This document shows positions 61,725 to 64,000 of a DNA stretch of 64,000 bases, in pieces. A model generated the notes under the pieces. That model was given only the letters and a program-made list of their open reading frames with translations, had not been told where the DNA came from and searched no databases. This stretch comes from Casuarius casuarius (lineage: Eukaryota > Chordata > Aves > Casuariiformes > Casuariidae). The stretch spans positions 3,358,603-3,422,602 of the forward strand of contig PTFA01000031.1 of assembly GCA_003342895.1 (NCBI GenBank). The letters are read 5' to 3'. Positions within the stretch are counted from its first letter, which is position 1; every line of letters begins with the position of its first letter. The position numbers and the translations under genes were made by a program.

Positions 61725-64000
61725 GTACAAACTTTCTTGACTTTAAAAGAAAGTGACAAGAGATGATGTGCTTTAAGTGCCACTCATTTCTACCCTCAGT
61801 AGTGGTCTGTGACTAGTCAAGTGCTTTTCTTCTGGCAACTTCTTATGTCTGAAAATCTGCAGGGGGAGTAATTAGAAAAAAAATTGTCAACACGAATGAT
61901 GTTTAAAGCCCGTGCTAATAGCTCACTCGTCCCATCTGCTTAAGAAAAACATCCCTCCAGTAAATTCCTTTTTAATTTGAAGAAGTTCCCTGGTTCAGTC
62001 ACACCACAGTCATTTTTAATTACGTTACTGAGACTGTGTTGGGTTTTTCTTGCCCTTCTGGGCTGGTGCTCCACTTCCTCACCAGTGCTGACTCGCCTAG
62101 ACTCTTCATTAGGAAGACAGAGCCTCAAAACACAATGCACAAAGCAGGCCTGATACCATTTTTTTATGCTTTTTTTTTCCCTAAAAATAAACTCATCCAC
62201 TTCCCTCATTTCCCAACTGTCCTACAGAGACACTTTTAGCATCTGTCAGTATTAGAAAGCTATAAATAGGGCTATCTAGGGAACAAAATAGGGAGAGAGC
62301 TTTACCCCCTCCCCATCCCCCCTCTGCAGTTTGAAGGCAGAAGGCAAAGGTGGATATGTACGTGTACATTTTCTTCTAAATAAAGATAGTGAGTAATCAG
62401 TTAGAGACACATTGCTATTGTAAAAAAAAAAGTGATTCCTACCAATCCCCAGCAGTCTCAACAGAGATTTGAATCCTGCCAAGCATTTTGCATGGGTATT
62501 TATTGAAAACAAACATGCACATACCGAGAAACTCCAAGCCCCCTCCTGCCTGCCTTAGGCCCTAACATTCTGTACGGATTAAACAGTTCTACATGGAGAG
62601 CATATTTATGCTAGACTTCTGCTGATTAGATGGTCCACAGTAGTCTTCACACAGTTAGCTTCCTTCTGTTGCAGTGCAAACAGTATTCTCCACCATGATG
62701 AGAACTTCCACTGCAATAAAGTCTGCTTCACGGGAAGGTATCTCATTAGATTTAGTCTCACTGCTGATCCCTGTGTGTAATAGGATATTTCCATTGGAGT
62801 GCTATGGGAAATACAACAGAAGAGAATCAAAACCACCTGGATTTAAGGGGTTTAACTGGGAGGAGGAGAGAATCAGGATCTCAGATTTCAGTGATTCCTT
62901 TCATCTTATCCCACGATCTGTTTTTTCTCGGCTGGCCAGTGTTATTCCCCAAACAATACCTTGTGCTGCTTTGCTTTGACTGCAAAACTGCAGAAATTTT
63001 TGGAGATTTATTTCACATCTTCACAAGAGAGGTGGCACCAACTTTGTGAATTGACCACTGCACTGCCAAGGAGATTCTCACTGCTGTGAGCAGGAGCATC
63101 TGTCCCACAGGCAGCTGCAGCAATGAAAGGACAAGGACACTGACTAGCCGTTTGCTGTTGACTTGTCTTCCTCAGCGCAGCACTTTTTCTGGGCTTGTGA
63201 AACAAACATACATTAGTGGGAAGAGTTATAGGCTGGAGATACCACATAACCTTGTAAACTGTGAGCTCCTCTCTCCCCGTTCCTTTTCATTCTCTTTGTC
63301 TCTGCTGTCTGAATTAAAAGAAAATGGTCACCTTGCTCAGTTTTCTGAAATCCTATTCTGAAGAAAGGCTCCTGAGTTGTTGAAGAGGAGGAAGAATCTA
63401 TATACAGACCAGAGTACATGCAGATTCAAGTGTATATGCTCTGGATAAAATAGAACTGTCGTCGTGCTTAGTGCTTCCTATTGTCTAAATTACGTGGGTG
63501 TTGAGATCACTGTTTTGTGTTGGCTAGTTGTTCCCCTTCACCATGAGGAAGTTGGTATGGCAGCAAGACAGGGTTCTGCATGCCCAAGGCCTTAAGAAAT
63601 TAAGTGGAAGTCTGAGCCCTTTTTCAGACCTTGCTTTGGATCTTGGAAAAAAACTTAGTTTTATTTGAAGAATGCTTAAGCTTAGACAGAAAGCCAATGA
63701 AAGGTGCAGTTGGAAGACTGAAATGCATGGCAGTTCTAGGTCAAGACTCAAGACTGTTGAACTTTCTGTTATGCTAGTGCATTCCTTGCAGTGAACAATT
63801 TCATCTGGGAGAACAAGAGCAAGAATCTCATCAAGGGTTGGCCAGCAGTACACAGATTTTTCAAAAGAGTAGTCATCATGGACATGTGGCCAGAGCTGCC
63901 TTAAGCTCCTCTTTGTAAAAGAACAGACTTTATTGTTTTAGATCTATACTTGATTAAAACTTGGATGTGATACTTTACTTATATTTTGCATTGTGTTTCA
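61725..64000. other. Mostly non-coding end of window; GC-richer patch at 62.7-63.4 kb
   Basis: Two plus-strand frames (62674-62979, 101 codons; 63086-63361, 91 codons) fall in a patch with higher GC. A pyrimidine-rich acceptor-like CTTGTCTTCCTCAG lies at about 63161-63174. No family is recognised and no matching donor is convincing. This could be the edge of a transcript that continues outside the window. Confidence 0.3.

Noticed and set aside
1..64000. CRISPR arrays, operons, bacterial mobile elements, rRNA or tRNA genes
   Set aside because: No regularly spaced repeats, tRNA-like folds or dense coding were seen on either strand. The repeats present are those of a bird-like genome.

Overview
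The window looks like a vertebrate, almost certainly avian, gene-poor chromosome segment: intergenic desert or the inside of a very long intron. The base composition is AT-rich with few CpGs. Reading frames are short and scattered on both strands. There are no operons, ribosome-binding sites or CRISPR-like arrays. A CR1 LINE (38349-38975, minus strand) has the sequence and octamer-repeat 3' end typical of bird CR1. Older sauropsid or amniote repeats (a degenerate CR1 at 26816-27441, a MIR-type SINE at 50516-50652, and hairpin repeats near 23.1, 23.8 and 52.4 kb) support a bird or another archosaur. The species cannot be told.

Layout. 1-2.6 kb: AT-rich non-coding sequence. 2.6-3.13 kb: the only GC- and CpG-enriched promoter-like patch, with eight same-strand CACCT motifs, a YY1-type ATGGCGG box and a splice-donor-like site. 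3.2-10.9 kb: non-coding, with a perfect 12-bp hairpin at 6.08 kb and weak exon-like signals at 8.34-8.48 and 9.33-9.44 kb. 10.93-11.85 kb: a CpG-rich endogenous-retrovirus LTR with TG...CA ends and 5-bp target duplications, interrupted by a 570-base assembly gap. 12.95-13.25 kb: a second, older LTR-like segment. 13.97-14.05 kb: the best internal-exon candidate (81 bp, all three forward frames open). 14-38 kb: desert with ancient repeats and AT-rich palindromes. 38.35-38.98 kb: the CR1. 44.8-47.1 kb: an unexplained stretch, less AT-rich than its surroundings, with several moderately long ORFs. 47-64 kb: desert with a MIR, a hairpin repeat, a minus-strand TATA/ORF pair at 54.4-54.8 kb, and GC-richer patches at 61.4-61.7 and 62.7-63.4 kb.

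No complete protein-coding gene can be supported. The most testable idea is that the promoter patch near 3 kb and the 81-bp exon at 13.97 kb belong to one plus-strand transcript, because their splice phases agree. This is inference and may be coincidence. I found no convincing previously undescribed biological system. The most solid results are the repeat annotations, especially the target-site-delimited LTR around the gap and the ancient repeats.
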